A DNA stretch of 57,177 nucleotides from Burkholderiales bacterium (GTDB taxonomy: Bacteria; Pseudomonadota; Gammaproteobacteria; Burkholderiales; Burkholderiaceae_C): NCBI GenBank assembly GCA_947377275.1, contig CANCFV010000010.1:1-57177 (forward strand), written 5' to 3'. The notes below the pieces were generated by a model. That model saw only the letters and a list, made by a program, of their open reading frames with translations, ran no database searches and was not told the DNA's origin. Each line of letters starts with the position of its first letter. The first letter of the stretch is position 1. Shown piece after piece: positions 48,620 to 57,177 of this stretch. The translations under genes and the position numbers were made by a program.

Positions 48620-49369
48620 ATGACCCTTTCTGACGACGACATCCACCAGCGCCTCATCGAGGCCATCATCGACCAGCGCCTGCCGCCCGGCACCCGCTTG
48701 GGCGAAGACAAGCTGGGCCAGGCCTTTGGCGTTTCGCGCACGCGCATCCGCCAGGTGCTGATCCGCCTGGCCCAAGAACAAGTGGTCACTTTGCAGCCCA
48801 ACAAAGGCGCCAGCGTGGCCGAACCCACGGTGGACGAGGCCCGCGAGGTGTTCGAGGCCCGCTGCGTCATCGAAGCGCTGTTGGTGCAGCGCTTTGTGGC
48901 GCGTGGTGCCGGCCCGCAAGCCGCGCAGTTGGAGGCCGACCTGCAGGCCCTGGCCGACTGCATCGAGGCCGAAGAAGCCGCGCGCCAGGGCGGTGACCAC
49001 GCCATGGCCCTGCGCCATTCGGGCAACTTCCACCTGCTGTTGGCCGACGCCAGTGGGCACCACACCTTCGCGGGCTTCCTGCGCAAGCTGGTGTCACGCA
49101 CCAGCCTCATCCTCATGAGCTATGCGCCGGTCAGCCTGAGCCGGCCCGTGGGGCAGGCCGCACCCGTGCGTTGGGTGCAAGCCTGCCGCTGCGACGAACA
49201 CCGTGGCCTGCTGGACGCCTTGCGCCAGGCCAGCACCGACGCTCGTGCCACGCCCAAGGCCGTGGCCTTGATGACCGAACACCTGGCCCACATCGAAGCG
49301 GGCTTGTGTTTCAGCCAGCCGCTCACGCCGCGCTGCGCGCTGGGCGAGGCCTTGGCCGAGCGCGCCTGA
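48620..49369 (+). CDS. GntR-family regulator, FCD subfamily
   Basis: Protein of 249 residues. N-terminal winged helix: LIEAIIDQRLPPGTRLGEDKLGQAFGVSRTRIRQVLIRLAQEQVV (about 14-58). The C-terminal FCD helical domain (about 75-230) has the metal/ligand-binding pattern EAR...EALL, H in HSGNFHLLLADASGHH and EH near the end. Likely ligand: the imported solute or a breakdown product. It lies 4 bp after the permease and overlaps the racemase-like gene by 1 bp. It is a good candidate to bind the repeats at 43152-43187. Confidence 0.92.
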   Translation: MTLSDDDIHQRLIEAIIDQRLPPGTRLGEDKLGQAFGVSRTRIRQVLIRLAQEQVVTLQPNKGASVAEPTVDEAREVFEARCVIEALLVQRFVARGAGPQAAQLEADLQALADCIEAEEAARQGGDHAMALRHSGNFHLLLADASGHHTFAGFLRKLVSRTSLILMSYAPVSLSRPVGQAAPVRWVQACRCDEHRGLLDALRQASTDARATPKAVALMTEHLAHIEAGLCFSQPLTPRCALGEALAERA

Positions 49370-50097
49370 TGCGCCACCTCCTCGTCCTCAACCCAAACAC
49401 GCGTGCCGACCTCACCGAGCGGCTGGTGGGGCATGCGCAAACGCAGGCCCAGGCCTGGGCGCAAGCGCAGCCCAAGCCGGTGTCCGCGCCCACCTTCATG
49501 GGCGCCACTGCGCCCTTTGGGGCCGACTACATCGCCAGCGAGCGCACCTACGTCGTGGCGGCGCACGCCGTGCTCGACGCCTGGCACCGCCATGTGCTTG
49601 AACACGGGCGCCCGCGCGCCGTGCTGGTGGCCTGCTTTGGCGACCCCGGTGTGTGGGCCCTGCGTGAAACCGCAGGCGTGCCCGTCATGGGCCTGGCCGA
49701 AGCCGCCATGCGCGAGGCCGAGGCCTTGGGGCCCTTTGGCATCGTCACCGGCGGTGCGGCCTGGGGCCCGATGCTCGAGCGCCTGGCCCGCGGCCTGCAA
49801 CTGGGCGGGCCTGGCCACTTGCGTTGGGTGCGCACGGTGGCTGCGTCGGGGGGCGAGATGGCCGCCAACGAAGACGCCGCGGTGCACGACCTGAGCCAGG
49901 TCTGTCACCAACTCTTGGCCGACGATGCGCAGTTCATGTCCTCGCCAGAGGCGCCATCGACCCTGGGCGCCGTGCGCAGCCTCATTCTGGGTGGTGCGGC
50001 CTTGGCGGGTTGGGCGCCGCGCATGGCGCCCCCGCCCGAGGTGCCCGTCATCGACAGCATGGCCGCGGGCGTTCGCTGGTTGCTGGCTCAGACCTGA
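49369..50097 (+). CDS. Asp/Glu/hydantoin racemase-family protein lacking the second catalytic Cys
   Basis: Protein of 242 residues. Family features: LLVLNPNTRADLTERLV at the start, VLVACFGDPGVWALRE with the first Cys (about residue 85), and GIVTGGAAW. The second Cys expected in LxLGCxG is replaced: SLILGGAALAGWAP. Hydantoin racemases use two Cys as acid/base, so loss of one suggests a different reaction, for example decarboxylation, isomerisation or hydrolysis, or no catalysis. It is the last gene of the ABC operon; the final 10 bp overlap the converging kinase gene. Confidence 0.75.
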   Translation: MRHLLVLNPNTRADLTERLVGHAQTQAQAWAQAQPKPVSAPTFMGATAPFGADYIASERTYVVAAHAVLDAWHRHVLEHGRPRAVLVACFGDPGVWALRETAGVPVMGLAEAAMREAEALGPFGIVTGGAAWGPMLERLARGLQLGGPGHLRWVRTVAASGGEMAANEDAAVHDLSQVCHQLLADDAQFMSSPEAPSTLGAVRSLILGGAALAGWAPRMAPPPEVPVIDSMAAGVRWLLAQT

Positions 50098-52007
50098 TCG
50101 GCTTCGGCGGGCGTTTGCGCCGCCACGCGGGCCAGTTGGGCGCGCAGCACGGCGTGCAACTCGTCTTGTCGGAATGGTTTGGCCAGGTGTTCGTCCATGC
50201 CTGCTGCCATGCAGCGCGCGCGGTCACCGGCCATGGCGTTGGCGGTCAGGGCGATCACGGGGATGCGGGGCATCTGGTTCGCCTGCTCCCACTGGCGCAA
50301 TCGCCGGGTGGCCTCGATGCCGTCGAGCACGGGCATCTGGCAGTCCATGAGCACCAGGTCATGGCGGCGGTCACGGCGCTGCAGGGCTTGCAGCGCCTGC
50401 ATGCCGTCTTCCACGCGGGTCACGACCACGCCCAGGTTGGCCAAAGTGGCCTCGGCCACCAAGGCGTTCACGGCGTTGTCTTCGGCCAGCAGCACATGGC
50501 ATTGCAGGGCGCCCAGCGGCGCCGGGGCCGTGTCCTGGTGGGTGGGCTCGTCCAGTGGCAGGGCCAGGTCCACGGCGTGCACGGCGGTGCTGGGCAAAGG
50601 CACGGTCAATGTGAAGGTGGTGCCTTGGCCTGGGGTGCTCTGGCATGAGATGTCGCCGTCCATGGCGCGGGCAATTTCGCGAGAAATGGTCAGGCCCAGT
50701 CCGGTGCCTTTGTGCTTGCGTCCAAAGCTGCCATCGACCTGGTGGAAGGCGTCGAACACCTGCGCCATCTGGTCGGCCGGGATGCCCTCGCCCGTGTCTT
50801 CGACGGTGATGACCATGGCGCCTTCCGAGCCGTTGGTCCCCGCTTGGCGACGTGCACGCACACGCACCTCGCCCTGGTCGGTGAACTTGATGGCGTTGCC
50901 CACCAGGTTGTGCAGCACTTGGCGCACACGGGCTGCGTCGCCGCTCACCCAACAGGGGCTGGGCAGGCGCAGGTCCTTGCGCATCTTCAGCCCCTTTTCG
51001 GTGGCCGTGACGTTGAGCAGGCTCAGCACGTCCTGCATCACCGTGCCCAGGTCAAACGGTGCGTTTTCAACGTGCAGCTTGCCCGCCTCGATGCGCGAAA
51101 AATCAAGCACGTCGTTGATGATCTCCAGCAGGTGCTCGCCCGTGCGTTCAATGAGCTCGAGCTGGTGGCGAGACTCATTGAACACCCCTGGCCGCTCGGG
51201 CAGGCGGCCTTGCACCAGCCTGGCCAGGCCCAAAATGCCGTGCAGCGGCGTGCGCATCTCGTGGCTCATGGTGGCCAAGAATTGGTCTTTGACCGCGCTG
51301 TGGCGTTGCGCCAGTTTCAGCGCTTCGGCCCGTTCGGTGGCGATGCGGTCGGTGGTGAAGCGCAACCACAACAGCTCGGTGATGCGGCGCTCGGCCCGTC
51401 CGCTCTCGAACAGCAGCAAGGCCAGCAAGGCCAACAAACCCATGCCGCCGTACACGCCATAGCTGTCTTGGCGACTCAACAACACCAAGGCGCCGGGCAA
51501 GAGCATGGGCACATTGATGACCACGTTGGTGCGCAGGTCGGCTTGCAAGGTGAAGGTGGCGATCGCGCTGGCGCCCACCAGGGTTGACACGATCATGGAC
51601 GACACCACGCGGTCGTCCATCGGCATCAGCAGCCCGGCGACGCCCCACACGGCGCCGTGCAGCCCACAGATCACGCTCAGGCTGTTGAACCAATGCTGGG
51701 CCGACTTGTCGGGCGCACGCAGGTACATGCGCATGTGGGCCACGCGCATCAAGGACATCAGCACGCCCAGCGCGGCCCACAGCAGGGCAGGGCGCTCGCC
51801 AATCTGGGGGCTGGTCACGTAGGCCATGACCATGCAGCACATCGCACTGACCACGGCCACTGGCACCGTGGGCGCAAACAGCATGCGGATGCGCTCTGCC
51901 CGTATCAGCCTCAGCAGCTCGGGGTCGTCAGGGGGGCTCTTCACCGCGTGGGGAGTCGGGAGCAGGTGGTCATTGAACTGGAACTGCATTGCGTCAATAT
52001 CGCCCAT
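50088..52007 (-). CDS. Membrane hybrid histidine kinase with receiver
   Basis: Protein of 639 residues. Six or seven hydrophobic segments in the first 200 (FAPTVPVAVVSAMCCMVMAYV, ALLWAALGVLMSLMRV, SVICGLHGAVWGVAGLLM), a short linker, H-box MSHEMRTPLHGILGLARL near 247, ATPase with NLVGNAIKFTDQG and GTGLGLTISREIA, receiver with LLAEDNAVN and Asp in LVLMDCQMPVLDG near 553, Lys in LAKP. The membrane part resembles MASE-type sensors. A later ATG at 51989 is also possible. Downstream of the HDOD gene. Confidence 0.92.
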   Translation of the reverse strand: MGDIDAMQFQFNDHLLPTPHAVKSPPDDPELLRLIRAERIRMLFAPTVPVAVVSAMCCMVMAYVTSPQIGERPALLWAALGVLMSLMRVAHMRMYLRAPDKSAQHWFNSLSVICGLHGAVWGVAGLLMPMDDRVVSSMIVSTLVGASAIATFTLQADLRTNVVINVPMLLPGALVLLSRQDSYGVYGGMGLLALLALLLFESGRAERRITELLWLRFTTDRIATERAEALKLAQRHSAVKDQFLATMSHEMRTPLHGILGLARLVQGRLPERPGVFNESRHQLELIERTGEHLLEIINDVLDFSRIEAGKLHVENAPFDLGTVMQDVLSLLNVTATEKGLKMRKDLRLPSPCWVSGDAARVRQVLHNLVGNAIKFTDQGEVRVRARRQAGTNGSEGAMVITVEDTGEGIPADQMAQVFDAFHQVDGSFGRKHKGTGLGLTISREIARAMDGDISCQSTPGQGTTFTLTVPLPSTAVHAVDLALPLDEPTHQDTAPAPLGALQCHVLLAEDNAVNALVAEATLANLGVVVTRVEDGMQALQALQRRDRRHDLVLMDCQMPVLDGIEATRRLRQWEQANQMPRIPVIALTANAMAGDRARCMAAGMDEHLAKPFRQDELHAVLRAQLARVAAQTPAEADQV

Positions 52008-52099
52008 GCTTGGCGCAGACTTGAATCATGGTCTGCCCGCTTGCAGCAATATGACACATTGAATGCGTTGGATGCAGCGCAAACGCCGCACGCCCCTTC

Positions 52100-52930
52100 T
52101 CACGCCCCTGATTGCGACACGTTCAGGCGCTCACACACGCGCTGGGTTGCCAATTGAAAGGCCTGGAAGTGCAGCCCGACTTGCGCCGCCACGGGTTCGA
52201 GTGCTGCCCACACCGCGGTGGGGTCGTTGGCCTTGATGGGGTTGAGCAACAGCGCGTCTACCGCGGCGCCAATGGTCAGCAGTTTTTGCACCGTCGGGCG
52301 CTCTTGCGTCCACTGGCTGGGGCTGTTGGGGCGCGCGCGCACGCTGTCGGCCACTTCGCGCGACAGGCCCCAAGACTGGCAAAGCGCCGCGCCCAAAGCC
52401 GAATGGCTCACGCCAAAGGCCTCGATCTCGGCGGCGCACAGCATGGCTTCGTCACTGTGGCCGGTGTCGAGTTCGGCGTAGCGCTGCCGGTCGTAGGCGT
52501 ACAACACGGCGCGACCGCTCTCGGCGAACAGGCCGGCCGTGTGCGCGGGCCATGGGTCTACGTCGAGCTGGCGGGCGATGCGGCCCATGGCCAGGCCGCG
52601 CACACCGGCGCGGTCCCAGATGCTTTGCAACAAGGGGCTGGGCGGGAAGGCGCCGCGCAGCCCGATTTCATAGGTCAAGCCCGAAACCTGTGCCATGCCC
52701 AGGTAGCGGATGCCCTCGTGCACTGTTTCCACCCGCTTGAGCAGGCCAAACAGCGCCGAGTTCACGGTGCGAACCACCGCCGACGACAGGGCCATGTCGG
52801 TTTCGATCAGGGCAGAGAGGTCATCGATCGCACTGTTCTCGTCTGCCATGAGCAGCGACAGCTTGACCAAGGTGCTGGGGCAGGCCGGCAGGTCGATGTT
52901 CAGGTTGCGAAGTTGCGGTGCGATGCTCAT
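52100..52930 (-). CDS. HDOD-domain protein
   Basis: Protein of 276 residues in the HDOD family: LPACPSTLVKLSLLMADENSAIDDLSALIETDMALSSAVVRTVNSALFGLLKRVETVHEGIRYLGMAQV. The true HD catalytic pair is absent, as usual for HDOD, so a signalling or scaffold role, not hydrolysis, is expected. The C-terminal helices contain the conserved SHSALGAALCQSWGL. Upstream of the hybrid kinase by 92 bp, downstream of the AraC gene by 155 bp. Confidence 0.88.
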   Translation of the reverse strand: MSIAPQLRNLNIDLPACPSTLVKLSLLMADENSAIDDLSALIETDMALSSAVVRTVNSALFGLLKRVETVHEGIRYLGMAQVSGLTYEIGLRGAFPPSPLLQSIWDRAGVRGLAMGRIARQLDVDPWPAHTAGLFAESGRAVLYAYDRQRYAELDTGHSDEAMLCAAEIEAFGVSHSALGAALCQSWGLSREVADSVRARPNSPSQWTQERPTVQKLLTIGAAVDALLLNPIKANDPTAVWAALEPVAAQVGLHFQAFQLATQRVCERLNVSQSGA

Positions 52931-53085
52931 GGCGTGCCTATGGATGAATGCACGCTCAGTCTAGGCAACGCACGCCCAGAGGTAAATGTGGATCAGACCA
53001 GCGAAGCGGCGGCATTCCGCTGCATTGCCGTGACCGATTCACGCATTGACCGATCGGTGCCACTTGGGGCCCCCGGGCGCCGGTA

Positions 53086-54174
53086 TCAGCGCGGCACGAA
53101 ACGGCGTCGTGCCACCCGGCCGGCTTCGGGCGAGACCCCGCGGCTGCGCCTGAATTCGCTGGGCGGCACGCCGCGCCAGCGCCTGAAGGCTTCGATGAAC
53201 GTGGTGACATCGGCATAGCCCAAGCGCTCGGCGATTTCGCCGTGGGTGATGCTGGCTGTCACCATCAGTTCCTCGGCCAGGGTCGAGCGCACTTCTTCGA
53301 GCAGCGCCCGGAAGGTGGCGCCCTCGGCCGTCAGGTGCCTGCGCAGGGTGCGCGAGGTCACGCTCATTTCGGCCGCGATCTCTTCCATGTCGGGGATGTG
53401 GCCTGGCGTGCTCATCAAGCGGTTGCGCACCGTGGCTGACACGCCTGTGCGGCTTTTGCGCCCCTCCACCAGCTGGCGACACATTTGCTCACACAGTTTG
53501 GCGGTGTGCGAGTCGGCCTGCGGCAGTGGTTGCTGCATCAGGTTGGCGTCGAACAGCGCGCAATCGCTGTCCTGCCCGAACTGGGGGCGCACGCCGAACA
53601 GGCTGGTGTAGGCCTCGGCCACCTCGGCGCTGGGCTCGGCACGGCGCATGCGAATGGTCCGAAACGGCAGGGGCCGGCCCAGGATCTCGCGCTGCAAAGT
53701 GATCACGGCCGCGCGGTCGCGGTCGACGATGAACTGGCGCACGTCAGGGGGCAGGTGGTCGCTGTGGAAGCTCGACGTGATGCAGTCTCCTTCTTGCTCC
53801 ACCTCACTGACCGTCAGCGAGAAGGTCAGGTTCAGCATGCGCGAGGCCATCGAAATGGCGCTGCCCAGGGTGGGGCTGCTCAGCACCGCATAGCCCCACA
53901 AACCATAGGTGGTCACGTGGTAGCGCGTGCCCGCTTGCAGGCCCAGCGTGGGCATGTGGGGCAGGGCGTTGACCAGGTTGCGGATCAGTTGCACCTCTTG
54001 GTGCGCCTCGATCTCGCCCTTGGGGTCGTCCAGCAAAGCGCGGGCGATGCCCGTGTGGCGCAGGGTGTCGTCCACGCTCAAGCCGTGGTCGGTGCCCAGT
54101 TGTGTGAGGACCCGTGCCGTGGCCACACCTCGGCGAAAATCCCACACATGAGGGGCACTGGATTTGTTGCGCAT
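53086..54174 (-). CDS. AraC-family regulator with PF12625-type N-terminal domain
   Basis: Protein of 362 residues. N-terminal domain (about 25-210) has TYGLWGYAVLSSPTLGSAISMASRML, the mark of arabinose-binding-like N-domains (OruR/ArgR-type regulators). C-terminal AraC helix-turn-helix pair: PDMEEIAAEMSVTSRTLRRHLTAEGATFRALL and GEIAERLGYADVTTFIEAFRRWRGVPPSEFR. Ligand unknown. The promoter region upstream has a strong dyad at 54251-54271 and a -10-like GATAAT at 54221-54216. Confidence 0.92.
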   Translation of the reverse strand: MRNKSSAPHVWDFRRGVATARVLTQLGTDHGLSVDDTLRHTGIARALLDDPKGEIEAHQEVQLIRNLVNALPHMPTLGLQAGTRYHVTTYGLWGYAVLSSPTLGSAISMASRMLNLTFSLTVSEVEQEGDCITSSFHSDHLPPDVRQFIVDRDRAAVITLQREILGRPLPFRTIRMRRAEPSAEVAEAYTSLFGVRPQFGQDSDCALFDANLMQQPLPQADSHTAKLCEQMCRQLVEGRKSRTGVSATVRNRLMSTPGHIPDMEEIAAEMSVTSRTLRRHLTAEGATFRALLEEVRSTLAEELMVTASITHGEIAERLGYADVTTFIEAFRRWRGVPPSEFRRSRGVSPEAGRVARRRFVPR

Positions 54175-54555
54175 GACTACCCCGAAACCGTCTGTTCGAA
54201 CAACATGAACGAACCATTATCAGGAGATCGCGTTGACAGCGCCTGCAAATTTTGTCATTGACCATGACAAATGTGCGCCCGTATCGTCCGAAAGGATGAG
54301 GTCTTGTGCGTCGACCCGGCCATTGGGATGAGCCCAGTCGTGCCTCACCGCAACGTCGCGCCTCGACGCGTCATGGCAAACCGTCTGTGATCAATTTTTG
54401 GACAAGACGGGTCTTTTCCTGAGCCAGATGCTGCCTGTGAGAGGGCCGTAAGGCCCATATCCCCCCCAATCACACAGCCAATTCAGGCCACCCCAGCCGC
54501 TAAACTGCCGCCATCGCGATGTTTTCACTGGCCAACAGGCTGCAATGGCTCACAC
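54175..54555. other. Divergent intergenic region between AraC gene and rmlB
   Basis: 381 bp without a convincing gene. It holds a palindrome TGTTCGAACA (54193-54202), the dyad at 54251-54271, and a small hairpin GGGCC/GGCCC near 54443-54456. Promoters of araC (minus) and rmlB (plus) must lie here; no firm -35/-10 pair for rmlB was found. Confidence 0.5.
54251..54271. promoter_or_regulatory. Perfect-arm dyad TTTGTCAT-N5-ATGACAAA
   Basis: Two 8-bp arms, exact inverted repeats, spacer TGACC. It is 30-50 bp upstream of the GATAAT of the AraC gene, in a position fitting activator or autoregulator binding. Confidence 0.55.
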
Positions 54556-55641
54556 ATGATCCTCATCACAGGCGGCGCCGGCTTCATCGGCGGCAACTTT
54601 GTCCACCACTGGTTTGAACGCGCAGCCAAGCTCGGCTTGGCGCCAGAGCCCGTGGTCGTGCTGGACAAGCTCACCTACGCGGGCAACCCAGCCACCATTG
54701 CCACGCACTTGAAGTCGGGCCAGGCCACCTTGGTGCAAGCCGACATCGCCGACCGCGACGCCGTGCGCGCCGCTTTGGCCACCTACCAGCCCCGCCTGGT
54801 GGTGCACTTCGCCGCTGAAAGCCACGTTGACCGCTCCATCAGCGGCCCCGGAGAGTTCATCCACACCAACATGGTCGGCACCTTCAGCCTGCTGGAAGAA
54901 AGCCGCGCCTACTGGAGCGGCCTGCAAGGCGAGGCCAAGGCGGCTTTTCGCTTCTTGCACGTCAGCACCGACGAGGTCTATGGCTCTTTGTCAAGCACCG
55001 ACGCCGCGTTTTCTGAGACCACCGCCTACGCGCCCAACAGCCCCTACTCGGCCAGCAAAGCCGGCAGCGACCACCTGGTGCGCGCCTACCACCACACCTA
55101 CGGCTTCCCCACGCTGACCACCAACTGCAGCAACAACTACGGGCCGTACCACTTTCCTGAAAAGCTGATCCCTTTGATGATCTTGAACGCGCTCGATGGC
55201 AAGCCCCTGCCCGTGTACGGCGATGGCCTGAACATCCGCGACTGGCTCTACGTGCGTGACCACTGCGAAGCCATTTGCCAGGTCCTTGAAAAAGGCACCC
55301 TGGGCGAGGTCTACAACGTGGGTGGCATCAACGAGATCAAGAACATCGACGTGGTCACCACCATCTGCCGCAAGCTCGACGAGCTGCGCCCGCGCGCTGA
55401 TGGTTCGACATATGAAAGCCTGATCACCTACGTGACCGACCGCCCTGGCCACGACCGCCGCTACGCCATCGACCCCACCAAGATCCAGCGCGACATTGGC
55501 TGGTCGCCGGCCGAAACGTTTGAATCTGGCATCAACAAGACCGTGGCCTGGTACCTGCAAAGCACCGAATGGATCGACACCGTTCGCTCGGGCGCCTACC
55601 GCGACTGGATCGCGCAGAACTACGCCGACCGCAGCGCTTGA
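54556..55641 (+). CDS. rfbB: dTDP-glucose 4,6-dehydratase
   Basis: Protein of 361 residues (RmlB), second step of dTDP-L-rhamnose synthesis. NAD-binding [10 protein letters not shown] at the start, [25 protein letters not shown], catalytic STDEVYGSL and Tyr/Lys in [20 protein letters not shown], and [18 protein letters not shown]. All active-site residues seem present. First gene of rmlB-rmlD-rmlA, for O-antigen or other surface rhamnose. Confidence 0.97.
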   Translation: MILITGGAGFIGGNFVHHWFERAAKLGLAPEPVVVLDKLTYAGNPATIATHLKSGQATLVQADIADRDAVRAALATYQPRLVVHFAAESHVDRSISGPGEFIHTNMVGTFSLLEESRAYWSGLQGEAKAAFRFLHVSTDEVYGSLSSTDAAFSETTAYAPNSPYSASKAGSDHLVRAYHHTYGFPTLTTNCSNNYGPYHFPEKLIPLMILNALDGKPLPVYGDGLNIRDWLYVRDHCEAICQVLEKGTLGEVYNVGGINEIKNIDVVTTICRKLDELRPRADGSTYESLITYVTDRPGHDRRYAIDPTKIQRDIGWSPAETFESGINKTVAWYLQSTEWIDTVRSGAYRDWIAQNYADRSA

Positions 55642-55655
55642 ACGAGGCCGCACGC

Positions 55656-56570
55656 ATGAACATCCTTTTGCTCGGCAAGGGCGGCCAGGTGGGCTGGGAG
55701 CTGCAACGCGCCCTGGCTCCCTTGGGCACCGTCAACGCCTTTGACTTCAACACCCCCGGCCCCGAGCAAGCGCCCGAATTGCGCGCCGACTTCAGCCAGC
55801 CCGAGCAAGTGGCCGCGCTGGTGCGCCTGCTGCGCCCTGACGTGATCGTCAATGCGGCTGCGCACACGGCGGTCGACAAGGCCGAATCAGAGCCTGACCT
55901 GGCGCGCGCCATCAACGCCACCACGCCCGGCCTCATCGCCCAAGAAGCTGCTGCCATCGGGGCCTTGCTGGTGCACTACAGCACCGACTACGTGTTCGAC
56001 GGCAGCGGCCACGCCCCGCGGGATGAAACCGCACCCACCGGCCCCTTGAGCGTCTACGGCCGCACCAAGCTGGAAGGCGAACAGGCCATCCAGGCCAGCG
56101 GCTGCCGGCACCTCATCTTGCGCACCAGCTGGGTCTACGCCGCGCGCGGCGGCAACTTCGCCAAGACCATGCTGCGCCTGGGCGCAGAGCGCGATCAGCT
56201 CAAGGTCATCAACGACCAGATCGGCGCCCCCACCGGCGCAGACCTGCTGGCCGACGTCACCGCCCATGCCATCCGCGCCACCCTGGCCAGCCCGGCGCTC
56301 AGCGGCCTGTACCACGCCGTCGCCGCCGGCGAGACCAGCTGGTTTGACTACGCCCGCTTCGTCATCGAATGGGCCCGCGCCAACGGCCAGGCCATCCAGG
56401 TGGCGCCAGAAGCCATCGAGGCCCTGCCCACCAGCGCCTACCCCACACCGGCACAACGCCCGCTCAACTCGCGCCTGTCCACCCAGCGCCTGCAACAGGC
56501 CTTTGGCCTCACGCTGCCGCACTGGCAAGTGGGCGTCGAGCGCATGCTCAGAGAAATCCACGGAAAGTGA
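55656..56570 (+). CDS. rfbD: dTDP-4-dehydrorhamnose reductase
   Basis: About 304 residues from the ATG at 55656 ([20 protein letters not shown]); an earlier in-frame start is within rmlB. RmlD motifs: [46 protein letters not shown]. It makes dTDP-L-rhamnose with NADPH. 14 bp after rmlB and 5 bp before rmlA. Confidence 0.96.
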   Translation: MNILLLGKGGQVGWELQRALAPLGTVNAFDFNTPGPEQAPELRADFSQPEQVAALVRLLRPDVIVNAAAHTAVDKAESEPDLARAINATTPGLIAQEAAAIGALLVHYSTDYVFDGSGHAPRDETAPTGPLSVYGRTKLEGEQAIQASGCRHLILRTSWVYAARGGNFAKTMLRLGAERDQLKVINDQIGAPTGADLLADVTAHAIRATLASPALSGLYHAVAAGETSWFDYARFVIEWARANGQAIQVAPEAIEALPTSAYPTPAQRPLNSRLSTQRLQQAFGLTLPHWQVGVERMLREIHGK

Positions 56571-56575
56571 ACACC

Positions 56576-57177
56576 ATGGCCCGCAAAGGCATCATCCTGG
56601 CCGGCGGTTCCGGCACCCGCCTGCACCCCGCCACCCTGGCCGTGAGCAAGCAGCTGCTGCCCGTCTACGACAAGCCCATGGTGTACTACCCGCTCAGCAC
56701 CCTCATGCTGGCCGGCATCAGAGACATCCTGGTCATCAGCACACCGCAAGACACCCCGCGCTTTCAAAGCCTGCTGGGCGACGGCAGCCAGTGGGGCCTC
56801 AACCTGAGCTACTGCGTGCAGCCCAGCCCCGACGGCCTGGCGCAGGCCTTCATCCTGGGCAAAGATTTTGTGGGCCACAACCCCAGCGCCCTGGTGCTGG
56901 GCGACAACATCTACTACGGCCACGCCCTGCAAGAACAGCTGCAGCACGCCGATGCCCGCAGCGGTGGTGCCAGCGTCTTTGCCTACCACGTGACCGACCC
57001 GGAGCGCTACGGCGTGGTCGACTTCGATGCGCACAAGCGCGCCCTGAGCATCGAAGAAAAGCCCAAGGCGCCCAAGAGCAACTACGCCGTCACCGGCCTG
57101 TACTTCTACGACGAACAGGTCTGCGACATCGCCGCCAGCATCCAGCCCAGCCCCCGTGGCGAGCTGGAAATCACGGA
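56576..57177 (+). CDS. rfbA: Glucose-1-phosphate thymidylyltransferase (partial at right edge)
   Basis: Open to the right edge, about 200 residues seen from ATG 56576: [20 protein letters not shown], then [51 protein letters not shown] and [19 protein letters not shown]. This is RmlA, which makes dTDP-glucose from dTTP and glucose 1-phosphate. The 3' part, and any rmlC, lie outside the window. Confidence 0.97.
   Translation, partial: MARKGIILAGGSGTRLHPATLAVSKQLLPVYDKPMVYYPLSTLMLAGIRDILVISTPQDTPRFQSLLGDGSQWGLNLSYCVQPSPDGLAQAFILGKDFVGHNPSALVLGDNIYYGHALQEQLQHADARSGGASVFAYHVTDPERYGVVDFDAHKRALSIEEKPKAPKSNYAVTGLYFYDEQVCDIAASIQPSPRGELEIT

Noticed and set aside
50088-50097. 10-bp overlap of the converging racemase-like and kinase genes as a regulatory antisense device
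   Set aside because: Short tail-to-tail overlaps are common and nothing else in the sequence supports regulation.

Overview
The window is GC-rich chromosomal DNA from a betaproteobacterium, most likely Burkholderiales/Comamonadaceae. This rests on the divergent dnaA-dnaN-gyrB and rpmH-rnpA-yidD-yidC arrangement around the origin, TTGTCCACA-type DnaA boxes, the mnmG-rsmG-parA-parB cluster with parS sites, and the two-gene yceI/cytochrome b561 unit. It carries the replication origin and the chromosome segregation centre. No tRNA, rRNA or CRISPR array was seen. A rhamnose (rml) locus runs off the right edge, and the left edge holds non-coding or decayed sequence.

Layout. 1-449: edge fragment and remnant coding sequence. 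450-7116 (minus): a glycosyltransferase-like gene, gyrB, dnaN, oriC (5049-5571) and dnaA. 7117-10244 (plus): the dnaA/rpmH control region, then rpmH, rnpA, yidD and yidC. 10391-11587: a 42-residue membrane peptide and a sterol-desaturase-family enzyme. 11741-13171: mnmE. 13353-19049: a cyclic-nucleotide-binding protein, a REC-HD-GYP regulator and a large hybrid kinase. 19167-24275: a Kef-type antiporter, divergent from kdsD-kdsC-lptC-SDR. 24309-28512: small exported, RNA-binding, membrane, SEC-C, desaturase and YkgJ-type genes. 28856-36058: mnmG, rsmG, an exported Ala/Lys-rich protein, parA, parB, a methyltransferase and a flavin reductase. 36076-39041: a hybrid kinase and a diguanylate cyclase. 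39261-41080: cytochrome b561 and two YceI proteins. 41144-43073: a PhlG-like hydrolase divergent from a TetR regulator. 43284-50097: an ABC importer operon with its own porin, GntR regulator and racemase-like protein. 50088-54174 (minus): a hybrid kinase, an HDOD protein and an AraC regulator. 54556-end: rmlB, rmlD and rmlA.

Two non-coding observations stand out. First, oriC seems to carry two mirror-image unwinding modules, one at each end. Each has a DnaA box, a 14-nt spacer, then CTA-type triplets matching the DnaA-trio pattern, and each faces outward toward dnaN or dnaA. Second, the ABC operon is preceded by a near-perfect sigma-54 promoter plus several dyads and a tandem repeat. Together with a porin inside the operon and a racemase-like protein lacking its second catalytic cysteine, this points to a nitrogen-controlled uptake system spanning the envelope, of unknown substrate.

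The window is rich in signalling genes: three hybrid histidine kinases, HD-GYP, GGDEF, HDOD and a stand-alone cNMP-binding domain. Functions are inferred from motifs read by eye; no database search was run.
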